The notes beneath the pieces are model-generated. The model had not been told where the DNA came from. It was given only the letters and a program-made list of their open reading frames with translations, and searched no databases. A program made the position numbers and the translations under genes. Shown piece after piece: positions 44,208 through 55,109 of a stretch of 64,000 nt of DNA. The stretch's first letter is position 1. Each line of letters starts with the position of its first letter. The stretch is from Dipodascopsis uninucleata var. uninucleata (lineage: Eukaryota; Ascomycota; Lipomycetes; Lipomycetales; Lipomycetaceae): assembly GCA_030568195.1 (NCBI GenBank), contig JAJLTO010000001.1:62001-126000 (forward strand), in the 5' to 3' direction.

Positions 44208-45268
44208 ATGGTCGATTTATCTGACTATCAGAAACTAGAGAAAATTGGTGAAGGTAAGTTCAAATGTGTGGTCTAGGGGCTTTGAAGTCGCCTCGTGTTG
44301 TTCATGGACGCGACGAGTCGCTTACTTGATGTTATAATCAAGGAACCTACGGTGTAGTGTACAAGGCCCGAGATACTAAAAACAACAACAGAGTGGTTGC
44401 TCTGAAAAAGATCCGACTTGAAGCGGAGGATGAAGGTGTGCCATCTACTGCGATCCGGGAAATATCTTTGCTAAAGGAAATGCGCAACGAAAACATAGTA
44501 TCCTTGTTCAACATTGTACATGCAGACAACCATAAGTTATACCTTGTCTTCGAGTTCTTAGATCTTGATCTCAAAAAATACATGGAAGCCATTCCTGCCG
44601 GTGTTGGACTTGGAGCTGATATGATCAAGAGATTTATGTCACAACTTGTGCAGGGTACAAACTACTGTCATGCTCACAGAATCTTGCATCGTGATTTGAA
44701 GCCGCAGAATTTATTAATCGACAAGGAAGGAAACCTCAAATTGGCTGATTTTGGTCTTGCACGCGCTTTTGGCGTGCCATTGAGAGTGTACACGCATGAA
44801 GTAGTCACGTTGTGGTACCGCGCCCCTGAAATTCTTTTGGGCGGTCGTCAATACTCGACTGGAGTTGATATATGGTCGATTGGATGCATATTTGCAGAAA
44901 TGGTCACTCGTAAGCCCTTGGTTCCCGGTGATTCCGAAATTGATGAGATTTTCAAGATTTTTAGGCTGCTAGGAACTCCGGACGAGGACGTTTGGCCGGG
45001 TGTGTCTCTCCTTCCTGATTTCAAGACTACTTTTCCTCAATGGAGTAGAAAAGATATCTCAAAGCACATTCCTGCTCTTGACGAGGATGGGATAAACTTG
45101 TTGGAATCTTTATTGGTTTACGACCCAGCCTGCAGAATATCAGCGAAACGAGCGCTGCAGCACCCATATTTCGTCGGTCACCATTCAGCTGATCACTCAT
45201 CGACCATGAGATATCCACATCTTACGAATCAACAGCAGATATTAAAGAACATAAGGACTAGAGCCTAA
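44208..45268 (+). CDS. CDC28: Cyclin-dependent kinase 1 (CDC28/cdc2)
   Basis: Two exons, 44208-44253 and 44343-45268; 323 residues. The intron (donor GTAAGT, acceptor ATCAAG) splits Gly16 of the glycine-rich loop GEGTYGVVY. This is the central cell-cycle kinase. It has inhibitory sites Thr17 and Tyr18 (equivalent to T14/Y15), catalytic Lys37 in VALKK, the cyclin-binding PSTAIRE helix at 49-55, HRDLKPQN at 131-138, DFG at 151-153, activating Thr166 in [13 protein letters not shown] and the [18 protein letters not shown] insert that binds Cks1. The exact PSTAIRE and the GDSEIDEIF text separate it from Pho85, Cdk7 and Kin28. An insertion [13 protein letters not shown] replaces the usual short loop after the hinge, as in many fungal Cdk1 proteins. 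The C-terminus extends about 25 residues past the kinase fold. Confidence 0.97.
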
Positions 45269-46095
45269 AAATAGTTATTGGCACTTCGTGCGTTCGTTCA
45301 TTTATTTATTTTACAAATGAGAAGACATTATTCTAATTCGTGACTTGTATTAAAAAAATATTAGTTTCTTCTTATTTGAACTATCTGTTACAACCAATAT
45401 GAACAGCACTAATTGTACGCTTGCTGAGTATTTAATTTTGTCATTTTCAATATCCTTTTTAATTGTCTTTTGTTACGTTACGCGTTGCACGTTGTTTTAT
45501 TCAGTATCCTTTTATTGTTAATATCTATCTAGAAATAGTTATGGTAAGCTATTAGGTGAAAGAATATGGAATAAAAAAGAGCCGCGCCCAAGAGTGATAA
45601 TTTCTTTGATGTCAGAGTGAAACTATCTTCCTTTACTATTACACTTTCATAATTGTCCACGATAAATTGTATAACTTGTTTTGCATCTTACATTATATAT
45701 TCAAATATAACAAATCTTTGAATATACGTTTAACAAGTTATAGAATCCAGACTCTGTATGGAACGTCCAAATTTATTTGTTTTATTGCTATGTCGCTAGA
45801 TCCATGTTTATTTCACCTTCAATTTAAGGTACTTACAGTCAAAACTCATTATTTAACCTACAAAAATTATATCCGACTATATCCTCATTAAATTGTTTGA
45901 TTCATATTAAATCCCTGGACTGATCATAGTTCCATCTAATTCAAATATTATAATTGCATTTTATCGAAAAACCATTTGCGTTGATATACACATTGTCATG
46001 AAAGCGTATATCACAGCAAGCATAGTTAAATAGTCGATCCGCCGCTTGCCATATCGAGTATAGTTCAAATATACAGCAGATATAATTTGGAATCA
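45269..46095. other. Convergent intergenic region (CDK1 / unknown gene)
   Basis: About 830 AT-rich bases for two 3' ends. An ORF at 45667-45891 is low-complexity hydrophobic text with no family signal; not annotated. Confidence 0.55.
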
Positions 46096-47457
46096 CTAGA
46101 CGACTTGAGCATGTGGATTATATTCACTTTCAGGCTCTTGTATCAGAGGGATAATAAATTGATTCTTTGCAGATGGTTGTATATTGGTTTCCTGTTGCTT
46201 TGCTAAGAATATAGCCAGCTGCTCATCGTCTCGTGTAAGTTTCTGTCTCTCAGCAGATACTTGTCTTTTATGCTGAAAATGACGGTCAAACCAACTAGAG
46301 CTGGATCTTCGAACAGATTCGCTTTTAGGCCTAGATTCCTTTTGATCTCTCTGTTCTTTTCTTCCCCGTATATTTTCAGCAGACTTTTGCGGATGGAGAA
46401 TGGGGATTTTGATGTTTTGACCAATCATACCAAAAGATGCCCGATGCTTTATTATTGTCTTTGAAGTCTCATCATCGACTGCGAGCGAATCGTTGCTCAC
46501 ATTACTTTTCGCAAGATATCTAGATCGCTGAAAAACGGAAGCCAACGAAAGAATAGAAAGTAAAACAATAACGTCAAATCCCTTGTTATCCTGAATTTCG
46601 AGACCCCTTAGATCGTCTTCATACATAATAATCTCATTAGGTCTATGTTGTGAATTAATTTGATCAGCTGATAAGCTGGACGGATATAAAATAGCATCTA
46701 AATCATTTATGAATAGCTCAGCAACAGCTCTGTTGTAGACCTCAGGCCTCTTTGGATCGATATAATGGCATCTGCCATACAAGGAAGTTGATTTTTTATG
46801 CGAGAGATCTAGTGAATGTCTAGATGAGATATCAATTCCATGCCAACGGAATGTTTTATCCTCATATTTGAAGGAAAATCCATATTGTACACTCTGATTT
46901 CTCAGGAAACGGTCAATCTTATTTTTGTCGTCTGATACCAAGAGTCGCGTCAGCAATGGCGTCGAATAATCTGGATTACGCAACAAGATCTCTGCAATAG
47001 ACTTAATATCCGACGCTGATTCAAAAATATTTTGCCTATTATTGGCAATTGGATCTGCAGAAGTCGGATCCAAAAGGACTTCGCTCTGAAGCTTTAAACT
47101 GGCTCCCTGCTCTGGGTGTTGCTGAAATTCTGACGATACTTCATAGTAGCCGTACTGTAGCTCAGATATCGCATCAACAACTTCATGCACATAGTTCGTA
47201 GGCCGACTGACCTCACTGGTAGCAAGATCGAGAGCATGAGCTCGTATTGAATATAGCTTTAACTCATCTTCAGGTCTACTTACTCGACCCTGATAGTAAA
47301 CGTCTACTACTGGAGTATAGTTCATCTGAGGCTTCAAGTCAGAGGGACATAGTGACGTTCTAAGAATAAACTCTATAAAAGCCTGGCGTTAGCCGAACGA
47401 ATAGTCTACAGAAGTCTTCCAATACTTACTAGGAAATCCTCCACTAGGCAGTTTCAT
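46096..47457 (-). CDS. Conserved-looking fungal protein of unknown function
   Basis: Two exons, 47430-47457 and 46096-47372; 434 residues. The intron has donor GTAAGT, branch GCTAAC and acceptor TTTATAG, and joins in frame to give MKLPSGGFPKFILRTSL. I do not recognise the family. The N-terminal 130 residues are soluble and polar (DVYYQGRVSRPEDELKLYS). A central part (about 150-225) looks beta-rich with alternating aromatics: YGFSFKYEDKTFRWHGIDI, then GRCHYIDPKRPEVYNRAVAEL. A hydrophobic stretch near 285-300 (GFDVIVLLSILSLASVF) could be a single membrane segment. The last 110 residues are basic and Ser/Gln-rich. The central text loosely recalls tubby-like/LURP-one beta-barrel proteins of fungi, which is only a guess. 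The clean intron and coherent length make it a real gene. Confidence 0.75.
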
Positions 47458-48615
47458 TTTATATATAGCCAGTAATTTCTGGTTGTCGCACTTCTTTTCC
47501 AGAAGACGAATTAACTGAAGATAAATTTTCGATGGACTATTTAAATATATCCTTCTTGTAGACGCGCTAGCTTTGTCAACCTATCAGCTGCAGCCGTGTA
47601 TAGAACAGCTGGTGTCGATATAAACTAAACTATGCACTGCCACTTGGTATAGAGATTCATATATGCAAGTGTTATATATATATATATATATATATATATT
47701 ACAATATCGCCCTGTCACTGCCACACTATATGCATCTCAATTTGCCAAGGATATCAAAATTCACGTGACCATTGCAGTATTTCCGCTGGTGTAGTATAAC
47801 CGAGAGGGTTCAGCAGCGGACTATATAATAGGTTACAAAAGGTATTAACACTGAATTAAAGTCGGTTATCCAGATAAACACAAATCTGAACAGTGATGGG
47901 TGGCTAAGTAGAAGCGGCTTGTTAAGAAGTAGGAAACTAGATGGGAAGAAGCGTGCGCGTGCGGCTAGTGCAGACCGTAGAATATCACTATTGCTACTTG
48001 TTCAGATGCACAGTCATCTTCCCCTTCTCCTTATAAAAAGTGGTTCTAATCTGACTAAGGCTCTTCAAGTACTATTTCAAAACCCCTGCCTAGAAGAATT
48101 AAAAAGTTTACATAACTTTCCTTACTAAGAAGACTCTTAAGCATATGTAGGTTATTATATGTATTGCTCCTCAGAAAGTGCCAGTGTTAAGCAAAGTTTG
48201 GATTTGCAAGCAGGACTATTTCATCATGATCTCGAAAATTAAAGATCCCACTTTCACGAAACCTACAAAAATCGATCTTTATAATTCGCTCTATCTCTTT
48301 TCTCTTTCCACGGCTTCTATAATTATGCTCATTGACTGTGTACGAAATTAGATTCAAGCGCTGCATTCGAGATGGGCGGTATATGCTGTGGGTTGTGGTT
48401 ATTTGCGGTGATTTCTCAGCAGTATTGTTGACCTAAAAAGCACACACTTTTAGTGCCTAGCAGAGGTATAATAAGTGGAACTTCACAGATTTTTCTTTTA
48501 TTGCAGGCTACGCAGACTCGCGCTCGTCATCTATACTTAGCTGTTTGTCATCTACGCATATAGAAAGACGTTCTTAGTATTATTAATAAATAATATCTAC
48601 GAAAGTCAACGCGCG
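47458..48615. other. Divergent intergenic region (unknown gene / FMN1)
   Basis: About 1.16 kb with two promoters and a TA microsatellite (listed). An open frame near 47919-48128 starts without an ATG and shows no family likeness, so I do not annotate it. Confidence 0.5.
47673..47699. repeat. TA dinucleotide microsatellite
   Basis: An uninterrupted run of about thirteen TA units, upstream of the unknown minus-strand gene. Confidence 0.9.
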
Positions 48616-49164
48616 ATGCCCCTAACTGAACCATATCCTGTTTTCATAGCCTCGAAGGTCATCTCAGGCTTCGGACGAGGTTCTGCGGATTTGGGAATCC
48701 CCACTGCTAATATTCCTCCTGCGGATTTAACTGCGTCTGCTGTTCCTTATGGTCAAACAGGTATCTACTTTGGCTACGCCAAGGTATCCGGAAGTTATGG
48801 CGGTTTGGTTAGAGAAGCTTCGTCGGACAGCAGAACTCCAGCTAAGAGCGAAATTGTTCCAAGTGTGAAACCAATTGAAGGTGCAGACACAGAAGTTTTG
48901 CCAATGGTAATGAGCTTGGGATGGAATCCATTCTACGGAAACACAGAGCCAAGTGCGGAGGTACACATTGTTCACAAGTTTAAAGAACAGTTCTATGGAG
49001 CAGACATAAAGATTGCTGTTTTAGGGTATATCAGACCAGAATCAAACTTTGTCAGCAAGGAAGCACTCATAGAGGAGATCATGAATGACATCCGAATAGC
49101 AAAGGAAAAGCTCGCAAAGGCCGAATATGCTACTATCGCCCAGAATGCTTTCTTTACTTCTTAG
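48616..49164 (+). CDS. FMN1: Riboflavin kinase
   Basis: Single exon of 182 residues. It phosphorylates riboflavin to FMN with ATP; in yeast it is bound to mitochondrial and ER membranes. The fold starts with PYPVFIASKVISGFGRGSADL, then GIPTANIPPADL, which holds the PTAN motif that binds the nucleotide and metal. The flavin-site Glu lies in AEVHIVHKFKEQFYGADI, followed by VLGYIRPESNFVSKEALIEEI. A 30-residue polar insertion after KVSGSYGG (residues 58-90) separates beta strands, as in yeast Fmn1. It is convergent with CTP1, with 191 bases between stop codons. Confidence 0.95.
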   Translation: MPLTEPYPVFIASKVISGFGRGSADLGIPTANIPPADLTASAVPYGQTGIYFGYAKVSGSYGGLVREASSDSRTPAKSEIVPSVKPIEGADTEVLPMVMSLGWNPFYGNTEPSAEVHIVHKFKEQFYGADIKIAVLGYIRPESNFVSKEALIEEIMNDIRIAKEKLAKAEYATIAQNAFFTS

Positions 49165-49355
49165 ACATAAGCATAGTTGTGTATTTTAGACGGAGAGGGC
49201 GTGTTTGCGGATCTGTGGGTTTTTTGTGGTCATTTCGTAACGTAAATACATTATTTGTATGTAGTTATAGCATTTGTTACATAAATTGGAGAGCATTTCT
49301 ATTGTCATTTTGTAATAAGTTCTCTTTTCGTCCTCACAACATGCATTCTATGATT

Positions 49356-50370
49356 TTACAGTACAGCTACTATCTGTTCATAAATAGTAAAGATAATACC
49401 ACCACTAAGGATAAGTCTACCAAGTCGCGGTGTTGTTCCCTTCCAAAAAGTCAAAACTCCTTCCTCTGTGATCAATCTTTGTGCGCAGTGGAAAGTATTC
49501 CGGTACTCTTTTTTAGCATTTAGTGACTGCATACGCGTCTTGATCGTGTCGAAAGGCATAGTTGTATAGACAGTAATAACGCCAGCAAGAGCACCGACAG
49601 CAAAGGTCTCGGTGCCTGATAAAGGAGTAGATGGATCTTGCTTTTTGTACTCCTGGACTTTCTGCTTGAAAAAAGAATATGATCCCATTCGCACCGAAGC
49701 GTTAGCGGACTGTCTCATAGTAACTGGTATAACACCCTTGTAGATCGCACCGAATCCGCCTTCCTTGACCATTGTATACGTCCCGTGCAAGAAACCGTGA
49801 TACCTTGGATTCTTTCTCTGAGCATCATCAATGAGAGCAGTCTTGATAGTCTCAAATGGTGTCAGAGCGACAACTGACTCGAACACACCAGCGCCAAAGC
49901 CAGCCAGCACTCCGCTTGATCCAGAAAGCTTTCCATTTTCGTCAGCTAGCAATTTCTTGAGAGTATCGAATCCCAAGAAACGCGCTGCGGCCTTCGCAGT
50001 GCATCCCAGTACCAAAGTCGAGCATCCCGTGTACACAGTTTTTAGGCCTTCATCTCTAGCCACCTGGACCACCAGCTTTATGGGATTTGTCGTTTTTCTG
50101 TTAGATACGTCTACGAGTTGCAGTCTAGTTTTTGCAAATTCGAATGGATATGTTATAGCAGCTTCCACTCCGCCTGCCACTCCGCCTGCCACCAAGGACT
50201 TCCATGGCGGTATATTCTGTAGATTGTTAGCGCTGCCTCTAATATAATGTATCTATTCAGATTAACTAGTAACTAGTACACTTCGGAAGCTGTTCTGGCT
50301 CATTTGCCCAGCTATCCTTTTTGTCTGACGTCAAGTGAGCGTAGTCGAGCTTGCTATCAAGGACAGCCAT
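49356..50370 (-). CDS. CTP1: Mitochondrial citrate (tricarboxylate) carrier
   Basis: Two exons, 50282-50370 and 49356-50238 as modelled; 323 residues. It exchanges citrate for other tricarboxylates or malate across the inner mitochondrial membrane. Three carrier repeats are clear: PFEFAKTRLQL, PFETIKTALID and PFDTIKTRMQS, each the PxD/ExxK/R motif. Citrate-carrier hallmarks are GGVAGGVEAAITYPFEFAKTR and YTGCSTLVLGCTAKAAARF. The first exon (MAVLDSKLDYAHLTSDKK) is inferred. Donor GTGTAC at 50281 and acceptor ATTAG at 50239 give an in-frame 43-base intron, shorter and with a weaker donor than others in this window. A standard-looking acceptor at CTACAG (near 50223) would shift the frame. The carrier body is certain; the N-terminus is tentative. 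Confidence 0.9.
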
Positions 50371-51603
50371 CTAAGACACACGAAACCAAGTTCTACTCTA
50401 CCTTCTTATCATTTTTCTGTGCCATTTTGATATGCCAAATACTAATTCTCGGATTGCACGGGCATATAACAGAGAACCAGTCAATTTATGTTAATTTGCA
50501 GCTTGCAGGGTGCCAATGCACGCAATTTAGCTGTATAATATGTTAACTGAATTGTTGCTATAGTCTCTGATTTCCTCTCCACGGGCCAGAATTTTTTTCC
50601 TGATCAGTACTCTATTACTCGCGTGTCGCCTCGCACCTCGCGCAGAACTACTCCTCGTTGCAAGAGCGAGCTATTCTTTAAATTACCCGGTTCTAGCTTC
50701 CATTTTTCCTGTCGCTCGAAGGGAGACCTAAACCTGATTTATCTAGTTACATGGTAGAGATTGTCGGGACAAATCGGGGCAAGGCGAGCCGAGAATCCCC
50801 GAGATGAGGAGCGCTTTGTTGTATGCATACAAATGACAGGTGGAGATGTCTTTTCCAAGCCTTCTCTTGGCCGGTCCCAAGCACAAGGCGCGCTAGACCT
50901 ATATAGGGAGCGAAATGAACTGAGTTTACTCAAGAAATGGAACTAGTACGCATTACTATACAAATTAGTGCCTGGTAGACTTTCGGACTGTCCGACATTA
51001 GTGTTTAGGGTACAGAGTGTCAGAGCGATTCAGTATTCCAAAGTCACGGGACCGGAGAAATGGCCTTTTGCATATTGGCGAAAGCAGAAGACAAAAATGG
51101 TGAATAAGGGACGTAGACCGTCTTTCGCACTAGTATCCTCTGTTAAGTTATGAGAAATTAAACATAGCAGCAGCATTTGAAAATTACATACGCACAACCT
51201 ACAAATTTATATCTAAATGCAGAAAAATTAGAGAGATCAAGGAACAGAAAGTCAGTTATCAGTGCAGCAAAGGATCTATATGCTATGTGAATAGTAGGGC
51301 CCATGCGAAAGAGCAGCGACGATCAGGAAACGGACGTTAAGGAGTCTGAATATTTCGTTTTGCTGTAAATTTAGAAGGAAAAAGTATCAGCAGACCGGTC
51401 AAGACATAAGAGCGTCAAAAGAGAAAGAGCACACGACATTGCACAGATCAAAATTACAAGATAGTAGTCGAAATTTGACTGAGCCTACGAGAAAAATTAC
51501 AAAGTGCGAGTTTGTCTGAAATCTATAGGAAGCAGCAGGCCATAATAAACGATACGACTTTCTGACAGAATTAGTCAATCAGAGCTAAAATTGAACCGAA
51601 ATC
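50371..51603. other. Divergent intergenic region (CTP1 / ERT1-like)
   Basis: About 1.23 kb. The part from 51170 to 51600 is purine-rich on the plus strand (many AGAAA/GAGA runs) and is probably the leader and core promoter of the zinc-cluster gene. Small ORFs near 50761-51153 show no family features. Confidence 0.5.
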
Positions 51604-53540
51604 ATGGCCCCCGCTTCAACTTCGTCATCGTCATCAGCTGCGGCCGGGACAACAATGGTGACTACGAGCTCGGGAATCAAGCTACCGATGACTGCCGCAA
51701 TGGCACGAAGCAGTGGAATCAGTGTAAGTAGATCGGGCATGGAGATATTTTGAAATGTGCTTGTAGAAGAAGCGGCGGCGGCGGCAGTGTCTGTTTCTGG
51801 TGTTGTGGAGTTGTCAAGTCATGTAGCCGACTCGCTGCTTCTCAAGCTTTTTTACAGACAAATAGTCTTTTGCCCTACTACTTGGGTTTTAATGGAACAA
51901 TAAGCTAAATAGTTTTTTTTATAGCTGAGGACCGGACGACCTAAAAGAAAAAAGGCCTCAAGAGCATGCTTTCACTGCCAGAAGGCGCATTTGACTTGCG
52001 ATGATGGTATGTTTCTTCTATGACTTGATTTGGTTTGCGGGTCTCTAGTAAATCTGCAGGAATTTTTGAATGTGTTATTCTAATTGATATAATGCTGTAT
52101 TTTGTAGCTCGTCCTTGTCAAAGATGTATAAAGCGTGGTTTACAGGCGTCTTGCCAAGACGGAATCCGGAAAAAGGCAAAATATCTGAACGATGCATCGT
52201 CTAACGATCAGACAAACGGCTCTAGCAGCAACAGCAATATGAAAGGTCCTAGAGCTAACTCAAAAAATGCTGTACAGCATCAACTACAAAGGCAGAGATC
52301 AGTGCCAAACGTGCCGCCACCCATTATTGTACCCGGATCAGGTACAATTGATCCCTCCTCTCTTTCTGCTCGTAGTAACGGTGGGCTTAATGATGAGATA
52401 TCGTCGGATAGCTTATTTACAAATTTTGATTTAAGCACATATGACTTTGGATCCAAAACCGCGAATCTGGAGTATTCATATATTTCGAATATGGTCGATA
52501 CCACTGCAGATCAGTCATTTTCTTTGTCTTCATTAAACAATAATGCCGATGATGGTTTAATGCTTGGCGTTAGCGATGATCCTGGCTATGACCAGAGCTT
52601 TGCCGATATGTCAGTACGTGACTCAAACTGGGCAGCACGGGGCCTTGCATCGTTACTATCAGGAAATGATAATTCGCCACAAACGAGTGAAAGCCCACCA
52701 ACACCTATAGGAGCTTTGTATGCGGGATCGAAGACCCCAATTATAAATGATAACAGTAGTAGTATTGTGTCACAGAATATCAAAGCTGAACCTTCTTCGA
52801 GAGATGGTATTCAACACGCTGGCAGAGGAAATATATCGGACATTTCTGTATTCTCAGGGAAAGATGGTAACAATAATATCAATATCAACAGCTCTAATAC
52901 ACCACTGCAGGCAGCGGATAATATGCATCTTTCGTCACAGCAGCAAGTGGGCCGTCGTCGTCGTCGTGACCCTGAGACCGTTTACTCTTCAGTTACTAGG
53001 CCATTTTCGTACACACCTGGCTATCATGGACTGATAGCATATTTAAAATCACGATTTGATAAGCCTCATCTTATGAGAGTCGCAAAATGTATGGCTGCCT
53101 TCAGACCCAGTTTTATTGCATGCACAAAGACATTAAAGGAAGAAGATTTAATTTTTATGGAAAAATGTTTTCAGCGAACGCTGTTAGAATATGAGAAGTT
53201 TATATCTTATAGTGGAACACCAACTATAGTATGGCGACGTACTGGTCAGGTAGCTGCAGTGGGAAAAGAATTCTGTATTTTAACAGGCTGGACCAGAGAG
53301 CAGCTTTTGTCGAAATGTACCTTTGTAGTTGAATTGATGGATGATCACTCAGTCTTAGAGTATTTTGAAGGTTTTAGTAAACTGGCCTTTGGCGATTCTC
53401 GTGGTGCTACCATGATGGAGTGCACGTTATTGAGTCCAAATGGCAAGAAAATACCTACAGCCTGTACTTGGACGATAAAACGGGATGTGTTTGATATACC
53501 AATGATGATCGTGGGCAACTTTTTGCCTATATTGAATTGA
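51604..53540 (+). CDS. ERT1: Zn(II)2Cys6/PAS transcription factor, ERT1/AcuK type
   Basis: Three exons: 51604-51723, 51925-52006, 52108-53540; 544 residues. Both introns are GT-AG, and the second interrupts the zinc cluster between its third and fourth cysteines. ERT1/AcuK-type proteins regulate gluconeogenesis and the switch between fermentable and non-fermentable carbon. The DNA-binding domain at about residues 50-90 reads ACFHCQKAHLTC then PCQRCIKRGLQASCQDG, followed by RKKAKYL, very close to AcuK/AcuM. A long Ser/Asn-rich middle follows. The C-terminal PAS-like domain is at about 415-540 (GTPTIVWRRTGQVAAVGKEF, GWTREQLL, PNGKKIPTACTWTIKRD). Exon 1 contributes only Ser/Thr-rich sequence from the first ATG. 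RDS2 and GSM1 are related alternatives within the same family. Confidence 0.9.
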
Positions 53541-55109
53541 GCGATTTTTCCTATATTGCATATATGACAATTTGTCTGGTCTTTTTTCTTAATATTCTGA
53601 TTATGAATCATGTTATTGTGTTTTGATTTATTAGTTTGATTACTTTTTTGATTATGGATTTTACGCTTTATGAGGTTTGCAGTTTGGCATCTTGTTTGTT
53701 AAAAGTAGTCATCGCAAATTAGTTTTGTCTGCGTGCCAAACTGGCACTCTGGGATTTGCCGTTTTCTACTGAAATAGCCTCATTGCTCTTCAGAGTGGTG
53801 CCATGTGGTGGTAAATGACGATGACATCTTATTTTCATATGCGATGTTAAGCTGGTATGTCGAAGATGTTAATGACAAGCCAAGCGTATGCATTTGTCTG
53901 CAAAATACTCTTCCTATAGCGGTGTGGATTATTACCACTGGATAAGAAGTGAATGCGAAAAAATGAACCGGCACCTGTTTGCACGAACCAAGACTATCAT
54001 TCTGATTTCGAGTATATGGAAGGCGTTGGCAGGCTAACAACAGTTTACTTTACTCTATTGTACCATTGACTATGATCTGTACTTACAGAATGTATATTAT
54101 GCGACTATTAATTTATCTGTACATGTATATGAATATATACGGATGTGAATTATTTGTACTTAACTCTACATCTCGCATGTCTACTTTTGTCGTCGTCACT
54201 TTTATTTCTAAGGCTTTTATTGTTAATAAGAAATATGATAATATTCAGTTTTTACTTTTTCCAGATTCGCTTAGATATTTTAAGATTATTCTAGAGTAGT
54301 ATTTCAGGATGTCGTAGTGCAGCAGTGATGTGAGAATTTCGATAATATACATATATGTATGCTCTGTGACTTTGTGCTGCTAAGCAATGAATCTAAGTAT
54401 ATAACAATTGTAATTAGATAATCTGTCTGGAAAATTAAGTAATAAAAGAGTATAGTAACAATAAAGTTCAAGGTCTCTTTATAGCTATAATTGAATAATT
54501 TGGGCCGCAGATAACGTTGAGACATTAATTCGTTTTACGAAACCTGTTCGTCACGACTTCCAAAAAGTAGAGCTGTTCGTTGTTTAGGAAAGAGGGAGGG
54601 AGTAAATATATCTTCGCACATCACAATCAGATAGGCGCGCGTATTGGAATATGAAAATACGAAATCTGTGTACCTATTATAGAAAATCTGGCCTTACGGG
54701 AACGAAAAAAATAAAAGTGAATAAAAGTGAAGAATCTTTAAACTTATCACTTAATAATTAGCCTCTGATAAGATGGTTTGATGGCTGATTGCTAGACCAT
54801 ACTACATAATGTTATGGCCACAAACTAGTATTGGCGCCATTTTCGTTATCTTCCCTAATTGAATGCAGGGACGATCTCTAAGAAAGTATAGGCAAAGTAA
54901 TAGAGGCGGTATTACGAAAGTCAGCTCGACACTGGCAAAATTTTAGGATATCTATGTCGCTCGCCATTCCTGATACAATTGTTTTCTGCTGCAATAGAAC
55001 CAACTTTCAAGTACTCTACTTTCGTGTTACACTGAATCGATACTAAAGACATCAAAGTAGACGTCTATTCTGTCATCTGCTAAAGAGTCTCGTAAGTATA
55101 GGATTCAAA
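53541..55109. other. Intergenic region (ERT1-like 3' end / ABCA promoter)
   Basis: About 1.57 kb between same-strand genes. Small open frames around 53780-54525 on both strands have no family likeness. No RNA gene or repeat element recognised. Confidence 0.5.

Noticed and set aside
47919-48128. Open frame upstream of FMN1
   Set aside because: Non-ATG start, no family likeness, low coding character.
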